Positions 32,382 through 42,641 of a stretch of DNA of 64,000 bases are shown in pieces. A model generated the notes under the pieces. It was not told the DNA's origin. It searched no databases and worked only from the letters and a program-made list of their open reading frames with translations. Position numbers and translations under genes: made by a program. Every line of letters begins with the position of its first letter. Positions within the stretch are counted from its first letter, which is position 1. This DNA comes from Canna indica. Its lineage: Eukaryota > Streptophyta > Magnoliopsida > Zingiberales > Cannaceae. Location: assembly GCA_034359265.1 (NCBI GenBank), contig CP136890.1:42630501-42694500 (forward strand). Reading direction: 5' to 3'.

Positions 32382-34839
32382 TGTAACACCCCAACTTAGG
32401 GTCGTGTGACCGGCCAGGGTCTATGACATACCCTGAAGCCTACTACATACACTGACTAACAGAAACACATAATGAAACAATGATGCAGCTTTATTCAAAT
32501 CTTTAAAGAAGGTTCACAATTTTTGCTTTAAAACATGAAAAGTTCTGAAACATCAATCACCAGAGAAAACAACTCAAGTTTAAAACCGAGTACATGTTTT
32601 CAAATAAACATTCTCAGTGTACGAAAAGAACAACTGCTCTAGACCTCTAGATTAAGACTAGTGGACGCTGCTACGAGATCTATGCCACCGCCTACCTCCA
32701 GCTGCACCATGACTCCAAGCCTCCTCTCACTGATCGGGCTCTGCAAAACAAGGAAATAAACCGTGACTCCACATGAGACTCAGTGAATGGTTCTTCTGAA
32801 CCACCACATAAATCCACAATAATCACAAGTAATTATATATGGCAATAAAACATATAGTTAGGGATATACTTTGCTTCTAATATGACCACCGACCCCAAAG
32901 GTCGTCCTGTATAGGCCATACATCTATGAAACCAGCCATAACTGCCTAACTAAATCATATGACCCTCAGCCCTTAAGGCCTACTCATGATCTTGTGGTTC
33001 GGCTACAACCAGCCCTACCACCCAAAATAGTAATACACTGGCCGTTCGGCCACATAGCACATCAGTGTATTAATGCAAAATTCCGGGCCATCGACTAGGA
33101 TAGTTTGCTAGTCTCCGGACACCGTCTAGGGTAGGGATAGCTAGTCCCACCCAACTAGGGTCTGACACCTAGCGGGCCCGTTGGTGCAATCTCAAGACCT
33201 AATCACTGGCCAAGTCAAGCACTAGTCATTCCGACTATCCATGCTTCTCGGCTGACCATCACAATCACATCACACAAATAAGTGTCCTAGAGTTTCCTTG
33301 TTTAAAATCCTGAGCTCCGCCCGTGTTCAGCCCTTTATTTTCGAGTCGAAACATGCGTGCACTATTGCTCGCTAATTATTTCTTAGGTGTGAAACCTAAC
33401 TAGTCTACCTTTGAGTTTCCAAAAATAGCACACACCTCATATTTTTCATGTTAATCATCTAGCGTCATATACTATCCTTGCTAATGTGAAATACATGTCA
33501 TAAACTTGAAAATGTACCCAATAACAAAACAGGACAACGTATAAGTTATAAATAAATTACTTCACGTCACATACTATGTATAGCCATATGTTTCAATAAT
33601 AAAGAATTTAAAGAGGTAAATAATTCATTGATTTAAACCAATAAGGAACATACACTAAGCATAGCAGCAATTAAACATGATATAATGAATTAAATGAAAC
33701 CTTTCTTTGAATACATATACCATAACCATCATATCTATATGAGTATTAGCAAGAACATTTTCATAATATGATAATGTAGATCTATCACCAAACAATTCAT
33801 ATGACAAGCGAGAAATTTCATAACATGAATATGAATTAGCATCGAACGGGAAGGTATGAACAACTACTCAAAATCATTTGGTTTCCCCCTTTATCCTTGC
33901 TCGGCCGAACCCTCTAGATGGGAAGGGGCTGAAATTTCATCCACAATTTACATGCATCGGTCTACAGACCTAATGTTTAACAAGAAAACATAACTCGGAA
34001 CCATGCATTGTAACTCGAGCAATCCACATTCTCCACTCGTGCCACTGCTCGGCCGACTCAAGCAGGGTAAACCCTTGCTTGGCCAAGTCCTCAATTTGAA
34101 AGGGCATGGCTGCAACAATAACACAATATAAATCCATAGATCTAGCATATCTGAACACCAAGCAATCTACAGGCTGCGAAACGAGCGAGGAAAATTTTGG
34201 CATGACCTTTCCCCTATTTTCTCAACTCGGCAACACACAAAAATGTGATAAAACACGATCTAATACATAAGATCATAGGTACATACTTCGATTTAAAACT
34301 CTACTCAAAGAAACACGTCGAATCGATAAGAACTCGCGAAGAAAAATCAAATTTCAAATCTCTTAGGGCCAGCCACTCGCCTCCCTTCAAAAGCTACACT
34401 AACCACTCACCTTGATTTGATCTAAAGACAAGATCGAAGAAGACGAACTCTGAGATCTCGGCATCGACGCGAGCTCGACACTGATCTCCCCCTCCTCCTT
34501 GGGCTGCGTGCGGCTCCTCCCTTCAGTCGCACGGCTCCCAAGATGAGGGGTTTTTATTCCCCTCGTCACATGACTCTTTTACACCTACGCAATGACTTAA
34601 ACCCCTCTCATACGACTCCACCTAACCCGGTTCGAGTCCCGACTCAATTCGCAGACTAAACTCAACCCAAACTTGAGTCAAACAATATGATCATCCACTC
34701 AACCACTAACACTTCAATAAGACATAAATAAAAATTTTACCTGCTATACGAGGCGATCACGCGACTCGACCCGACTATCTCCCAACTCGATGGGCTGCAC
34801 CACGAGAAATTTTTATATTAGGAAACCTCGGGTATTACA
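32382..34839 (-). repeat. gypsy (chromovirus) 3' LTR, minus strand
   Basis: On the plus strand it begins TGTAACACCCCAAC and ends CGGGTATTACA. On the minus strand it is preceded by a polypurine tract (AAGTGGGAAAGGT, about 34852-34840), which marks it as the 3' LTR of a minus-strand gypsy. It is 2458 bp long. It is related to the solo LTR at 37873-40189 (shared GGTCGYGTGACCGGCCAGGG start and TGGACGCTGCTA phrase). Frames inside are not genes. Confidence 0.85.
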
Positions 34840-35410
34840 ACCTTTCCCACTTAAAGAAAATTTGTCCATGAATTTTGTTGGGTTACAAGGACTTATCGAC
34901 TCTTCAAACAAGGAAGGGTAGCGCTCTCTCATGTCCCGCTCTACCTCCCAAGTGGCCTCTTGCCCGGAGTGGTGCTCCCACCTAACTTTTACCAAGGGAA
35001 TCTCCTTGGACCTTAGCTTCCTAATCTGCCGGTCAAGTATCTCCACTGGCCTCTCCTCATACGAGATCGTCGTGTCCACCTCAACCGTAGTCGGCTCGAT
35101 CACATGGGGTTCATCCTTCACATACCTCCGGAGCATTGACACATGGAAAATTGGGTGAACTCTGCTTAGACTAGGAGGCAAGGCCAGTTCATAAGCCACT
35201 GTGCCTCTTCACTTGAGGATAGGGAAAAGCCCAATGAACCTAGGGCTCAACTTTCCTTTCTTCCCAAATCGGAGTACCCCTTTCATAGGAGAAACCTTTA
35301 GGAATACCAAGTCGCCCTCAGCGAACTCCATCTCTCTGGCTTTCTTATCAGCATATATTTTTTGGCGACTCTGAGCCTCCAACAGCCTTTCTTTTATCAG
35401 CCGCACCTTG
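34840..35410 (-). pseudogene. Tekay-like gypsy integrase C-terminus fragment
   Basis: This is the C-terminal end of a chromovirus polyprotein on the minus strand. The frame 35406-35209 reads LIKERLLEAQSRQKIYADKK and EFAEGDLVFLKVSPMKGVL. The frame 35199-34813 continues MAYELALPPSLSRVHPIFHV, SMLRRYVKDEPHVIEP and then ILDRQIRKLRSKEIPLVKVR, WEHHSGQEATWEVERDMRER. This is the integrase C-terminal and chromodomain-like tail, with the two Trp codons intact that are stops in the copy at 53597 and 53627. One frame break lies at about 35205. Everything upstream is missing at the junction with the BARE-like LTR (about 35407-35412), with no TSD. Confidence 0.85.
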
Positions 35411-36689
35411 ATAAAGTGGACTCAACTAGATGGATCGAATCCATCTCATGTGCCTTGCAAGCCATCTTCTCTCTTCTTTCTCATGGACCTAATGACATCT
35501 TATGCTATATATGTCATTGTTATCTTACCTTTGTATCTTTCCTATATGTGTGTGACCTTATGGGCTTCTGAAACATGTTGGTAGTATATAGTGAATTATA
35601 ATTCTCACTGAAGTGGAATTACATGATTTAAACTCTTTAAATTATTATTCATTCTCAATGAACAAATTCACTTATACATGTCAATAGAGGCCTCTAGCCA
35701 AGCATCATGACTACCCAAATGTCAGAAGGTCGATGGTTTGACCATTTCACCCTTCCATATGCAGTTACCGTGCAATCAACTCCTTTCACCACTCTTTATC
35801 TCATCTAGGTTAATCAAGTCCTGAATGTATAGATTCTTGTATCTTAAATCTTTATTCCAAAAATGCCCTTTATGAATCACATTCATAAACGCATACTGCT
35901 CTGGCCAGAGATTCCTAAATAAAGAGATTATACGAGAAGAGTGAGATAAACTCCGCAAATAAATATCGGGTGGTGAATCCTATGTTGATCACTCAACTAT
36001 CTTCAAGTGATTCATGCTATACCCAATCTTCAAGCTATGAACACCCAAAGGTGAACCAAGTAATGAAGTCAAAGTATAACACTAGGCAAATAAGATACTT
36101 TGGTGATCTCAAGTCCAAGGATACTTGCACCACTGATATGACGAGATGTTTTCTCAAACATAGATTGAACATTCTTGTGAAGATCTCATTATTAGGTCTC
36201 CAATGAACTTGTTTCTCAAACAAGCATCCATATGTTAACTCTGAGCATCGCAATGCTCACAACTTGTGAGAACTATTGCTTGAACGAGTCAAGATATATA
36301 ACATGTGCTAGTCTATCCGTATTAACAATGTCCTATCTTGTTAATACTGTGACTAGAGATAATTTAGGTATAAAAACATTTACATGCAATAAGAATCTCA
36401 CATCATGAACTCTTCATGATTTCTTTTGCATTGTGTCATATACCAAGGACTTTATTACATAGTTTAAGTCTTTATGCAAGCAAATGAATTAACATGAGCA
36501 CTAAGTAATAAAGATAGTCTTTCATAAATAAGTAAAATGTACATGAAGAGTTCCCAATTATATGAGGGCTCTAGGGCATATCACTAACAATGATACCATG
36601 TGGATATGTAATGTAGTGGGAACACAAACTAACTATACTTTTGTTATTTGTTCATATGGAACTAAACATCTTTTGTTATCTATTCATAT

Positions 36690-37380
36690 GGTCTCATTTG
36701 GTTGACATAGGAAGTAACTTTATGCAGAAAGTTGTAATTTCCATGAATTAACTTTCCATCTGTACTTCCTGGGAAGTACCTAAAAAGTGTTTGGTTGATA
36801 AAAAGTTAATTCATAAGAAATATAACTTCTCACCAATAATATGTTTGGTTGACATGAGTACTTCCTAGGAAGTACATATGAAATGACCAATATACCTTTT
36901 TTTATAAATTAATATTTTAATTTATATGTATTAGTATATATAAAATAAATAAATTTTATTTGTAAATTAATATTGTAACATATATAGGTAAAATATAATA
37001 TAATTTTTTGCATATATAATTAATATAATATATACTTTATTATATAGAAAAATAATTTTTATTTATAAATAATATGAAAAATTACATATTTTGCTAAAAT
37101 AAAATAAATATGTGAAGAATTCAAGAATTATCTAATCTCATAATGTTAACAACATAAGTTATAAATTCCATATTAAATGCAAATGTGAGGCAGATATTGA
37201 CTTTTTCTTTCAAATACAATGCAGAAAGTGCAACTTACCTAGGGTCCCCTAGGTAAGTTACTTCCTATGTTTTGTAGGAATTTGCACTTACGGAGGAAGT
37301 TGCACTTACTGAGAAAGTTGTACTTTCTGCAATATGCAGGAAGAGTGTCAACCAAACAAGAGGTCTTTTGGCTACTTCCT
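36690..37380. mobile_element. MITE-like AT-rich inverted-repeat insertion
   Basis: The ends are inverted: CATTTGGTTGACAT near 36698 and its counterpart GTCAACCAAACAAG near 37339, with GCAGAAAGTT-like words mirrored inside (36728 and about 37320). GGTCT at both edges (about 36692 and 37356) is a possible short TSD but is not convincing. The centre is very AT-rich and non-coding. It could be a PIF/Harbinger- or hAT-type MITE. Palindromes of the type GTACTTCCTAGGAAGTAC recur within and just beyond it. Confidence 0.55.
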
Positions 37381-37872
37381 AGGAAGTATATTTCAGTTGG
37401 TTCTTCAAAAGTCATGTAGTTTACGTTAGTTCAGTATATTTCAGCAAATGATTTCATTGAGTTTATTTCATTGAGTATATTTCACTGATTTAAACTGAGT
37501 ATATTTCATGTTGTGACTGATTACACTAATTAACAACAAGAGATTAAACTGATTACACTGATTAACAGCAAGAGATTAAACTGATTAAACTTCAATTTAC
37601 ATAAATAGTTGATTTAATTGCTAAATCGTTGATTACACTGATTACATAAATAGCTGCTTGTACACTAATTAATAAACAACTGATTAAACAACACCACTAC
37701 TACTAATAAACAGATGATTACACTAAACCACTACTAATAATAAACAGATGATTACACTAAACCACTACTACTAATAAACAGCTGATTCAATTGCTATTTC
37801 CATTTCGATTAATCGAATTGATTAAATGCACAACCAACGAGACAACAGTGATTATCCATGAAATCAACATCA
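37381..37872. repeat. MULE interior with short tandem repeats
   Basis: This is non-coding sequence containing head-to-tail repeats. AGAGATTAAACTGATTACACTG-like units lie at about 37525-37590. Units of about 42 bp built on AATAAACAGATGATTACACT and AAACCACTACT lie at about 37690-37795, nearly three copies. No gene was seen. It belongs to the MULE interior between the MITE-like insertion and the gypsy solo LTR. Confidence 0.6.
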
Positions 37873-40189
37873 TGTCACGCCCCAACTTAGGGTCGCGTGA
37901 CCGGCCAGGGTCTATGTCCTACCTTGAAGCCTACCACATACACTAACTGGCAAGAAATCGGAAGCATGTAAATAAAAACAACGATGCAGCTTTTATTTAA
38001 TTTTTAAAGAAGGTTCACAATTTTAAAAAGAGTTGTGAAACATCAACTACAAAGTAAAATAGCTCGAGTTAAAGTTGAATACATGTTTTCAAATAAACAA
38101 CTTCCAGTGTATGTAAAGAAAATAATCCTTGACATCACGACTATGACTACTGGACGCTGCTACAAGATCTATGCCACTACCTGCCCTCCAGCTGCACCAT
38201 GACTCCAAGCCTTACCTCACTGGTCGGGCTCTGCAAAATAAGAGAAATAAACCGTGAGTCCACATGGAACTCAGTGAGCGGTTCTTCCGAACCTCCACAT
38301 AAATCCTCGATAATCACATGTATATAAGTCAGAAAAATATAAAATTAGGGATCAAATCTAGTCCTGATATGACAACTGACCCCAAGAGCCATCCTGTATA
38401 GACCATATAGTCATACAACCAACCATAACAGCCCAACTAAACAGAATAGCACTCGACCACTAAGGCCTGCTCATGAACCAATGGTTCAGCTCTAACCAGC
38501 CTTACCACACAATGATAGTAATATTCTGGCCGTACAGCCTACATAACACATGAGTAAATCAAAGCAAACACCAGGCCATCGACTAGGATGGTCTACTAGT
38601 CTCCGAACACCTACCGGGTTAGTGATAGCTAGTCCCACCCAACTGGGGTCTGACACCTAGCGGGCCCACTGGTGCAATCTCAAGATCCAAATAACTGGCC
38701 GAGTCAAGCATTAATCATTCCGACTATCCATGCTTCTCGGCTGACCATCACAATCATATCATACAAGCAAAGTGTCCTAAAATTTCCTTATTTAAAAATC
38801 CCGGGCATTCACCCGTGCTCAGCCCTTTTCTCCGAACCTTACCATTCGCACACTATTTCTCATTGGTTGTTCCCTAGGTGTGAAACCTAGCTTGTCTACA
38901 TTCGAGTTTCTCTAATTAAAAAGCACCCTAGAGTTTCCTAATAGTCCTTTAGCGTCATATGCCACATTTCAAGTGTGAACTACATGTCATAAGTGTCGAA
39001 ATGTCTAAATACATACATGTCACAACCCATAAGTTATAAGAAAATTAACCTACATCTACTACCATGAATAATCGCATAATTGCAATAATAAAATGATTAA
39101 ATTCTGCATTTAATCAATAAATTCCAGCAAGGTAACATTTAATCTATCATGGTAGTTTCAACACTACCATTAATAATTTGATGAAGGAAATTCTACAAAT
39201 CATATACCATACATAATCTTAGCCATATATGCACATTCAAGAGGATATTACAAGTAAATGAAACATTATCATGATTCACATGCCATACTAAGACACTACA
39301 ATGTATGCACCATCAAGAACATTTCCTTATAATGCTCTAATCTCGATCCATCACTACCAAGTTTCATATATCATGCAAATGATTTACAACATAAAAGTAT
39401 GACTTGGTACCCTACATGTAAGCATAAGACACATCAAAAGCTTTTCTCCCCCCAATGACCACTTGGCCGAGCCTACCAAAGGTTAATCATACTCAGCCGA
39501 GAGCAAGCAGGATAGGAGGATAAGGTCTCGGCCATGATTGTGAAGAATCAAGTCGTCAATCATGAGGAAAACTTAATCCAAGGGCTTTCGACCACTCTAG
39601 AAAATTGGGGAAAAATTTGGCATGACCTTCCCCCTTTCTCCTTCATGTGGCCAGCCCTAAACATCGAGAAAAATGACGAGAAATTCTTACGAACAGTAAA
39701 TACATATCATCCAAATCAAATCTTGGAAGAACATCGGTGGATCGACGAAATCTCACGAGAAAATCGGAGAAAACCCCTAAAGCTTGGGTCGGCTACCCAC
39801 CTACCCTTCACAACAAGGTTCGTTCCACTCACCTTGATCAAGGAAGAAGAAAGGACGAGCGATGACGATCTCAATCTTTCCGACGGCGGCACGAATCCGG
39901 CGCCGACTCCAAGGCTTCATTCGACCAATATGCCCCTCCTATTCACTTAGCCCCTACTCGACTCAATCCGAGTCTGATTCGAGCCCCGATTCAACCCGCA
40001 CACATGATTTGAACTCGACTCTACTAAGACATCTAATGCTCAAGAAGGAAGGAACATTTAACCAATGAAATTTCATAAGCTGAATTATACCTTCTACTCA
40101 CGGCGATTCCGTGGCTCGACCCGACTAACTCTTGATCCGGTGCATTGCACCAAAATAGATTTTTATATTAGGAAATCTCGGGTCTTACA
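37873..40189 (-). repeat. gypsy (chromovirus) solo LTR, minus strand
   Basis: On the plus strand it begins TGTCACGCCCCAACTTAGGG and ends CTCGGGTCTTACA. The flanking pentamers CATCA (37868-37872) and CATAA (40190-40194) differ at one base, so the TSD is decayed or coincidental. No internal region adjoins, so it is a solo LTR of 2317 bp. It is related to 32382-34839 throughout. The 138-residue frame at 39534-39950 falls inside this LTR and has no recognisable domain. Confidence 0.8.
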
Positions 40190-40195
40190 CATAAG

Positions 40196-40604
40196 CTATT
40201 GGAGCTCCCTCATCCTCCTCCTCATTTCTGACATTCCCCTTTGTTGTATTGCTACCCTTCGATGCCAATTTATTACATCGATATCAGACTGTTCATCATC
40301 GTGTACTGCCTCATCAAGCCAGCGAAAGTAATTGCATGACCAAGGTTGCAAAGATAGATCATGAACAAAGCAAAAAAAAAAAATCATGAGCGACAACTCA
40401 AAAATCAATCATGAAAAAAAAAAATAACATGACAATTCACCATGTAGTTTAGAGTTCAGACACCTCAGAAGTCTCCGCCCTGGGTTCTGAGGTGTCGCAC
40501 AAGACAAAAGAATAATATGGTTGCCACAGTCGCAGCCATCCACTCTCTAGCGTCTTCCTGCTACTACATGATGATGAGCTCTCTTCGTCTCTAGAGATCT
40601 CCAT
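40196..40604 (-). pseudogene. GRF-type zinc-finger gene remnant in MULE
   Basis: On the minus strand, a first exon starts at ATG 40604 (MEISRDEESSSS). After a frame shift it encodes CDCGNHIILLSCATPQNPGR and then RLLRCLNSK (about 40545-40455). A second exon (about 40350-40196) encodes SCNYFRWLDEAVHDDEQ and a Arg-rich tail ending MRRRMRELQ. CxCG...NPGRR...C...CxYFxWxDE is the signature of GRF-type zinc fingers, found in many plant proteins and in some nucleic-acid-binding enzymes. It lies convergent to the transposase remnant, just inside the right TIR. It could be a captured host gene piece (Pack-MULE style) or a second MULE gene. The broken frame argues against function. Confidence 0.7.
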
Positions 40605-40734
40605 TGTGTATCGCCTATGCTATTAGGGTTTATCGCCATGGTGGGTCTTCCCGCTCTTCCTCTTTTGTTCAGCTCGATTTATCTTGACTTACCAGGTCAT
40701 CGGCTATTGACCACGTCATCAGCCATTGCACCAT

Positions 40735-40950
40735 AATGGCTAAGTTAGTCTTTGGAAAGCCACATTAGCAGCCACATCTTTATAAACGTGCCACGACAAA
40801 CAAACATTAACAGCGTTAGGACGATTGGTGACGACACAGATTAACTTTATAACAAAGCGTAATTATAGGGACCAAACACAAAGTTTTTTGAATGTATGGA
40901 CCAAAACCCAAATCGGGCCTAATTATAGGGACGAAAACTATACTTTTCCC
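40735..40950 (-). repeat. MULE right TIR
   Basis: This is the inverted copy of 26694-26824 plus 30631-30720. It runs from about CATAATGGCTAAGTTAG to CTATACTTTTCCC and is followed by TSD TAACAAATA at 40951. Confidence 0.9.
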
Positions 40951-40959
40951 TAACAAATA

Positions 40960-41825
40960 TTTAACTAAAATTTAAAACAAATAAAATAATACAACAAATA
41001 GATAAATCATTAACTATTTCATATTTTTATAAAATAATAATTTTTTGACAGAAAAATAATATTTTCACAAGATATATATTAACTATGATATATATAGACA
41101 TAGTCGTATTTCTTACAATCCGTATTTTGATTAAATAATATTTTTATGATATTTTAATATATTTTTCTAAAATAGATTTGTTAGTATTTGTATTCATTTT
41201 TTGATAATAAAAACAATTGTTTGATAATTTATTGGTGTTTTCTAAGATATATTATGTAGGCATTAAAAAATAATAAAATAAAATGCTACACATTTTAATA
41301 AATCCAATAAAGAGAAACATGATTAAATTATTTGTATTTTTATAAATAATATATTTCTAAAATAATTTAATCATGTCATCATAAGATATATTATGAATAA
41401 GGAGAAACTAAAATGTATTCAGGTTTGATGATGTGTATACCAAGAAGTTTTCCGCAATTCTTATTTTTATAAAATAATATATTTCTAAATTAAATTAAAT
41501 TTTTTTATAAAAAATACGGCATAAACAATGTTATAAATTCAATTTTATAATAAATCATATTTTTTTATGCTTAGTTGTTATATGCGTAGTTGATAACTTA
41601 TTTTTATGAATAATATATGTTTATGCTTAGCTATTGTAATCGTATTTTAATAAAATAATATTTTTATCGTAATTTAATAAAAAGTTACTATATGTAGGTA
41701 ATCTATCGGACTAAATGTTACTATATGTAATCGTATCAAAATAAAATAATATTTGTATCAGCTTATTAATTGCTCCTTGTAATATTCTAGTTTTTTTTTT
41801 TATATTGTTTGTGTTTGCCAGCCTA
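40960..41825. other. very AT-rich spacer, no gene
   Basis: About 870 bp dominated by A and T, with repeated words such as AAAATAATATTT and ATTTTTATAAA. No reading frame, TIR or LTR end was recognised. It separates the MULE from gypsy LTR-like DNA. Confidence 0.6.
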
Positions 41826-42641
41826 GCGGGCTAGTTCGAGGTTAAGCCGAGTCGACTCATGATCCGGTGCGAGCTTGCGAGCTCAGGTAAGTTGAATTAT
41901 AATTTATAATAATATAGTTAATTCATTAGATTATGTTGTATTTGGGTGTGCATTTGTTTCATGCTTGTATTTTTAGCATGGGGTTAGTTTGGATTAATTA
42001 GTGGGTTGCGGATCAAAATTTGAGGAGAGTGTGGGTTAGGGTCTGGATAGGTGGTTTTGGGAGGGGATTATAAAATCCCCCCCTATGGCTAGCGGCTCCC
42101 TATTGAAGCCGCACTAGCCGAGTGAGAGAGGAGAGAAGCTGCCCTCAAGCAGCAGCCGCCCCTCCCCATCTCTTTTCCTTGAAGCCGCCTGAGCCAAGCA
42201 GCAGCCGCCTGAGCCACCGAGCTAAGCAGCAGCCGTCTGAGCCGCCGTCCCCTTCTTCCCCCTCTCCCTTCCTTTGGAGCTGAGCAAAGAGGAGCCGCTT
42301 GAGCCGAGCCGCCCCCTCTCTCTCTCTTCCCCTTTCTTGAAGCCGACGGCTTGGGTGGAGCTAAGCCGCCCCATTTCCCCCTTCTTTGAGTAGAGCCGCC
42401 ACTTTTAGAGCTGGATTCGAAGGCCGTCGATCGGGAATTCTTCTCCAATCCTTCTTTCTATTCATGTGAGTGATTTTACCTCTCCTTTCTTGGGTTTCCT
42501 CGTGTTCTTGAGCTGGTTTAGGCGACGTTCTTGTTTCTTGTGTTTTTCGTCAAATCCTGGGTTTTGATTGCCAAATCTTGTGTTAACTTATGGGAGGGAA
42601 ACCAAGGATTCCCCTTTGTGGCTCGGAAACCCTAGGAATAC
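41826..42641 (+). repeat. gypsy LTR-like DNA, left part
   Basis: The texture resembles the U3 end of the gypsy LTRs here: a TATAAAATCCCCCC box near 42069, then GC-rich sequence with repeated GAGCCGCC and AGCAGCAGCCGCC words at about 42100-42400. It reads directly through the solo LTR at 42642-45223 to 45224 when that insertion and one TSD copy are removed. Neither outer end could be set. The Arg/Gly-rich minus-strand frame at 42089-42448 reflects the GC-rich repeats and is not called. Confidence 0.5.

Larger units (their letters stand above)
32126..36589 (-). repeat. BARE/Angela-like copia solo LTR (minus strand), TSD ATGAT
   Basis: On the minus strand the LTR starts TGTTAGTGATATGCCCTAGA at 36589, resembling the ATGCCCTAGAGGC start of BARE/Angela-type LTRs. 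It ends ...GATTACCAACA at 32126. An exact 5-bp TSD ATGAT flanks it (32121-32125 and 36590-36594). There is no copia internal region, so it is a solo LTR of about 1.4 kb. It contains a truncated gypsy fragment (32382 to about 35410). Small frames inside it (35776-35958, 35970-36253) are not genes. Confidence 0.85.
26694..40950 (+). mobile_element. Mutator-like element (MULE) with nested insertions, TSD TAACAAATA
   Basis: Long terminal inverted repeats begin GGGAAAAGTATAGTT at 26694 and end with its complement at 40950, flanked by an exact 9-bp TSD TAACAAATA (26685-26693 and 40951-40959). Nine-base TSDs and long TIRs are diagnostic of MULEs. The TIR is about 220 bp and roughly 85 percent identical by eye; its left arm is split by an LTR at 26825-30625. 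Removing insertions (26825-30625, 32126-36589, about 36690-37380, 37873-40189) leaves an element of about 3 kb with a rightward transposase remnant (30907-31990) and a leftward GRF-zinc-finger remnant (40604-40196). Confidence 0.88.

Noticed and set aside
39534..39950. 138-codon plus-strand frame
   Set aside because: It falls inside the minus-strand gypsy solo LTR (37873-40189), on the opposite strand to that LTR, with no recognisable domain.
37868..40194. Exact TSD for the gypsy solo LTR
   Set aside because: The flanks are CATCA and CATAA, a 4-of-5 match that could be decay or chance, so it was not used as proof of the boundary.
42089..42448. Arg/Gly/Ser-rich 119-codon minus-strand frame
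   Set aside because: It is produced by repeated GAGCCGCC and AGCAGCAGCCGCC words in GC-rich LTR-like DNA and has no domain or conserved motif.
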